The notes below the pieces were generated by a model that saw nothing but the letters and a program-made list of their open reading frames with translations, was not told the origin of the DNA and did no database searches. A stretch of DNA of 8,071 nucleotides from Patescibacteria group bacterium (GTDB lineage: Bacteria > Patescibacteria > UBA1384 > CAILIB01), in the NCBI GenBank assembly GCA_020696955.1, contig JAJFBK010000024.1, forward strand, positions 1-8,071. Direction: 5' to 3'. How positions within the stretch are numbered: position 1 is the first letter of the stretch; every line of letters starts with the position of its first letter. The position numbers were made by a program, and so were the translations under genes. This document shows positions 5,502-8,071 of this stretch, piece after piece.

Positions 5502-7364
5502 CTAATATACCACTACGCCGCTATTCTGGAAGGTTGCCCAGTTTGCCATGTATGTGCCCACGTCCCAGGTAAGACGACCGGAGATCGGGTCATTCATGAT
5601 GATATGAGTAGGATTTGAGGCCTTTCCTTTAAAGCCAATGACCGTGCGGACATGCTCCCCCCTCCAGGTAGAGATGGTTTTTCCTTCAGGCGTCTCCCAA
5701 CTATCACGGGTAGATCCTGGGAATACTCCCCACATGACAACAGGGTTTCCTTTTTCTAGCGCCGAGGTCAATTCGGTAATGCCCCAACCAGAAAAGGCGG
5801 TTGAAGATCGATACTGGCTAGCAACCCTGGCAATTGGCCCCCTGTGAACCCCATAACCGGTTGTATTTTGTCTTCCGTTTACATTTCCCACGAAGCCCTT
5901 GTCCGGATCTCCCCATATATTTCCCTCCCTGGCAGATTCAGTATCATAACCCACCTGGGACAATAGCTCATCTTCACCTACCGATATCCCCCTGTATCCG
6001 AGAGCCATCTTCAGGGATGCCACTTCACAAGAAAGTGGTCGAGCCTGAAAATAGACCGGAATAGAAAGCATGGTTACCGATTGCTCTGTTGAGAAACTGG
6101 CGGAATAAGCCTTGAGACTGGAAAGGCCTTCTACGCTCGCTATCCCCGGCTTAATGCTTACGGCATATCCTCCGTCTTTCTCCAGACCCTCAGGCTGGAA
6201 GGACATGGTTCTTCCCGACCATGAGAACGTGCCGTTAACCTGCGGGCTCATGCTGAAAGCTTTCTCAGCCGAGGCATGATCAACTTCCTGGTCAAATGTG
6301 ACTTTTATAGAAGTAGATACCGATACCCCGCTTGCACCGTTTCGGGGAGTGATTGAGCTTACTTGAACAGGCCCTATGGTGGAAAAAGCGCCACTTTTAT
6401 CTTCGGTTATGAAGCCTTTTCTGGAACTTAGGGCGCCTTTCTTTACGATGACCTGGTAAGAAGTGTCGAAGGCTAGCTTTTCAGCTGCTTCAAAATGAGC
6501 CGTGGTTGGGCTGGAAAATTTCCAGCTCCCTTTCACTGGAGGAGACAGTTCCAGAAAGGGAAGAGCACCCGCTTCGTCCATTTGCTGAGTAAAGACGACT
6601 TCAATTTTCTCTTTACCAGGTACTATCATCATTCCTGATGGAGATACTGACTCGATTCCAGGTGCGTCACGAGTAAGAAAAGATTGCTTCTTTATTAACT
6701 CCGGTGCAGTCTCAACCCCTTCAACAAGAGCTTTTCTAAAAAGAGAAAGGGTGTATTTGGTGCTCTGCTGAAGACAACCCTCGACTGTCGATTCATATGA
6801 CTTGCCATCTTCTGATGGTGTAGTTTTCAGATTGGCAGGTGGATCCAACTCAAAAGTAAACTCAGCCAACTGATTATTTTGCCCGTTTAGAAAAGTACTG
6901 ATTGGATCACAGATTCCTATGTCAGTAGCATCCTCCGGAACAGAGAGCCTTTCTACGGTAGGAATTTCTTGGGCTTTAAATGTATGAGTATATTCTGCCT
7001 CACCTCGACCAACAAGGGAGCTTATTCCACTCACCTTTATCTGGTATTCCTGGCCTGGAGCAAAGTAGGTTGCGGGCTTAAAGACAATTCTCTTGAAGTA
7101 ATTCTCCCCAAGTACCGGATTCTCGTAAGACCATTGACCGTCGATGTGTGGCGTAATTGAGGGACTGGTTGTGTCTTCACGAACTGGCCCGCTGAACTCC
7201 AGGGCCACGTCGCTTTTCCACTCTACCCCGTCACTATAATCACTGGGATGCGCCGCAAGAACAGTTGGAATCTCATAAGCCTTCACTCCGGCATACGCCA
7301 AAGAAGACGTTGCAGTTAAGGCAACCGCCAGCAGCATTCCGGACTTTACAGAGAAAGGAACCAT
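5502..7364 (-). CDS. Secreted multi-Ig-domain protein with C-terminal C39 peptidase
   Basis: A 620-residue exported protein. A signal peptide (1-25, cleavage near AYA-G) leads to about four bacterial Ig-like (Big_5/SbsA-type) domains at roughly 31-130, 134-232, 236-329 and 333-427. The fourth is the clearest, with SITPRNGASGVSVSTSIKV and VTFDQEVD. The C-terminal peptidase C39_2 domain (about 432-620) resembles the YvpB subfamily: Gln440 and Cys446 in YFQARPLSCEVAS, the GFVGN...GYGVHRGPI region (490-510), His571 in WRGEHVRTVIGF, and Asn591/Asp592 in HIIMNDP. The catalytic residues are all present. No C-terminal anchor or sorting signal is seen, so it is either released or held through its Ig-like stalk or an uncleaved signal helix. 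First gene of the run; leader of about 38 bases. No Shine-Dalgarno before 7364; M10 is a less likely start because it removes the signal n-region. Confidence 0.88.
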   Translation of the reverse strand: MVPFSVKSGMLLAVALTATSSLAYAGVKAYEIPTVLAAHPSDYSDGVEWKSDVALEFSGPVREDTTSPSITPHIDGQWSYENPVLGENYFKRIVFKPATYFAPGQEYQIKVSGISSLVGRGEAEYTHTFKAQEIPTVERLSVPEDATDIGICDPISTFLNGQNNQLAEFTFELDPPANLKTTPSEDGKSYESTVEGCLQQSTKYTLSLFRKALVEGVETAPELIKKQSFLTRDAPGIESVSPSGMMIVPGKEKIEVVFTQQMDEAGALPFLELSPPVKGSWKFSSPTTAHFEAAEKLAFDTSYQVIVKKGALSSRKGFITEDKSGAFSTIGPVQVSSITPRNGASGVSVSTSIKVTFDQEVDHASAEKAFSMSPQVNGTFSWSGRTMSFQPEGLEKDGGYAVSIKPGIASVEGLSSLKAYSASFSTEQSVTMLSIPVYFQARPLSCEVASLKMALGYRGISVGEDELLSQVGYDTESAREGNIWGDPDKGFVGNVNGRQNTTGYGVHRGPIARVASQYRSSTAFSGWGITELTSALEKGNPVVMWGVFPGSTRDSWETPEGKTISTWRGEHVRTVIGFKGKASNPTHIIMNDPISGRLTWDVGTYMANWATFQNSGVVVY

Positions 7365-7408
7365 GCAGTAATTGTTATCATTTCCTATTAATAATACTAC
7401 CGTCTGAC

Positions 7409-7437
7409 ATTACATAATTATGTAACCTATCAGCCAA
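7409..7437 (-). promoter_or_regulatory. Promoter of the C39/cupredoxin gene run
   Basis: On the minus strand TTGGCT (7437-7432, 4 of 6) and TGTAAT (7414-7409, 5 of 6) are separated by exactly 17 bases. Transcription would start near 7402, giving a leader of about 38 bases to the ATG at 7364. A second -10-like TATTAT (7396-7391) lies closer but has no good -35. This is the only promoter-like signal I see ahead of the five-gene run. Confidence 0.5.
7410..7425. promoter_or_regulatory. Perfect 16-bp palindrome, candidate operator
   Basis: TTACATAATTATGTAA is identical to its reverse complement. It covers the downstream half of the promoter spacer and five bases of the -10, where a dimeric repressor or a MerR-type spacer-binding activator would act. 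A third half-site TGTAA occurs at 7449-7453, 28 bases from the one at 7421. No regulator gene is in the window. Confidence 0.5.
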
Positions 7438-7462
7438 AGCTGAGCTTGTGTAATGCCCCTAC

Positions 7463-8071
7463 CTATTCGCTTCCAAACCTTAGCCGTACCCAGGCCTTTC
7501 GAAGCTCCTCGTAACCGATATAAAGAACTACCACCAATCCGACTACCAAGAAGTCTTTTGCTCCTAGCGGCACCGTATGAAGAAGCGTCTGCATAAAGGG
7601 TAGATACAAGGCCCCCATCTGAATAGCTATACCTACTGCAGTCATGAGCACCAGCAACTTATTGGAAAGGAAGGCGCCTTTTTCAAAAAGTGAACGTCGC
7701 TCACTTCGGGCATTCCAGGCAGTTGCCCAATGCAGGGCCGCCAACGTAGTAAGTGCCATACTAGAAGAAAGCCTCGAGTCCTGATGAACATAAAACCAAT
7801 ATACTACGATAGTTCCCACCGCCATGGGAACAGCCAGGGTAACTACCCTCTTCACCATTTTGGCGGTCATGATGGAATGCGGATGCACGTAAGAGGAGTT
7901 CATTAAGTTACTCTTATGCCGCTCACTGGCTAATGCTACCACCATAAGGGTATCGGTGACAAAGTTAAGCCATATAATTTGGGAAGGTAGCAAGGGCAGG
8001 GGCAGGAAGAGCATCATGGCCGCTATCAATACGATGATCTGGCCAAAAGCACCTGTGAAAAGATAAGTGAC
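7463..8071 (-). CDS. P-type cation-transporting ATPase, C-terminal membrane part
   Basis: The last 202 residues of a P-type ATPase; the N-terminal part, with the DKTG phosphorylation site, lies beyond the right edge. The visible part is the C-terminal cation-ATPase domain: M5 (from residue 1, YLFTGAFGQIIVLI), M6 with QIIWLNFVTDTLMVVAL (31-47), then four further helices and the usual GYEEL-K ending near the C-terminus. Asn36 and Asp40 correspond to the conserved M6 Asn and Asp that bind cation in Ca2+ pumps (LWINLVTDG pattern), which points to the P2 group (Ca2+ or related cations). M5 lacks the SERCA Asn and Glu (Ala8 and Gln11 by eye), so the ion is uncertain. The frame is open to the window edge. 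It ends 98 bases before the Ig/C39 gene, with no strong terminator between. Confidence 0.92.
   Translation of the reverse strand, partial: VTYLFTGAFGQIIVLIAAMMLFLPLPLLPSQIIWLNFVTDTLMVVALASERHKSNLMNSSYVHPHSIMTAKMVKRVVTLAVPMAVGTIVVYWFYVHQDSRLSSSMALTTLAALHWATAWNARSERRSLFEKGAFLSNKLLVLMTAVGIAIQMGALYLPFMQTLLHTVPLGAKDFLVVGLVVVLYIGYEELRKAWVRLRFGSE

Noticed and set aside
4701..7364. Bacteriocin export system, suggested by the C39 domains
   Set aside because: Neither peptidase is fused to or beside an ABC transporter, and no small double-glycine leader peptide gene is visible; both are signal- or helix-exported proteins.
7346..7381. 11-codon open frame overlapping the start of the 620-residue gene
   Set aside because: Begins ATGATAACA on the minus strand and overlaps the real ATG out of frame, but the AGGA before it is only 1 base away, so no usable ribosome-binding site supports a leader peptide.
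7430..7443. TCAGC/GCTGA hairpin after the ATPase gene as a terminator
   Set aside because: The stem is only 5 bp and no T-run follows on the minus strand; it also overlaps the proposed -35.

Overview
The window looks like chromosome of a small-genome bacterium, most likely of the Candidate Phyla Radiation (CPR), perhaps near Microgenomates or Saccharibacteria. This is inference from protein style: Pro/Thr/Ser linkers of the SPSPTPTP type, membrane-tethered C39-like peptidases with a CEEAS active-site motif, a type IV pilus ATPase, short intergenic gaps and few Shine-Dalgarno sequences. TGA is used as a stop (pilT ends in TGA), so the TGA=Gly code of Gracilibacteria does not apply. No rRNA or marker gene is present to settle the taxonomy.

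Layout. 1-1216 (minus): a PilT retraction ATPase whose stop overlaps by 4 bp the start of a sugar-nucleotidyltransferase-like gene that runs off the left edge. A good -35/-10 pair sits just upstream of pilT. 1348-3096 (plus): a surface protein (signal peptide, two fibronectin type III domains, Ser/Pro/Thr linker, Ig-like domain, C-terminal membrane anchor), then an unrecognised 155-residue membrane-anchored protein with its own promoter, the only strong Shine-Dalgarno in the window and a strong intrinsic terminator at 3106-3136.

3135-7364 (minus) is a run of five closely spaced genes. In transcription order they are: a 620-residue secreted protein with about four Ig-like domains and a YvpB-type C39 peptidase domain; a membrane-tethered C39 peptidase of a different subfamily; a membrane-anchored cupredoxin-fold protein that has lost all four type-1 copper ligands; 6-phosphogluconolactonase; and a minimal Hsp20. 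The promoter proposed for the run has a perfect 16-bp palindrome across its spacer and -10. 7463-8071 (minus) is the C-terminal membrane part of a P-type cation ATPase cut by the right edge.

The first three genes of the run are all exported and form an envelope module: two papain-like peptidase domains, one on an Ig-like stalk and one on a linker, plus an apo-cupredoxin. With the FN3 surface protein and the pilus motor on the other side, the region is rich in cell-surface functions. The sugar-phosphate enzyme and chaperone at the end of the run look like ordinary housekeeping genes that share the transcript. No stretch over about 130 bases lacks a gene, and I see no tRNA, rRNA, CRISPR array or insertion sequence.
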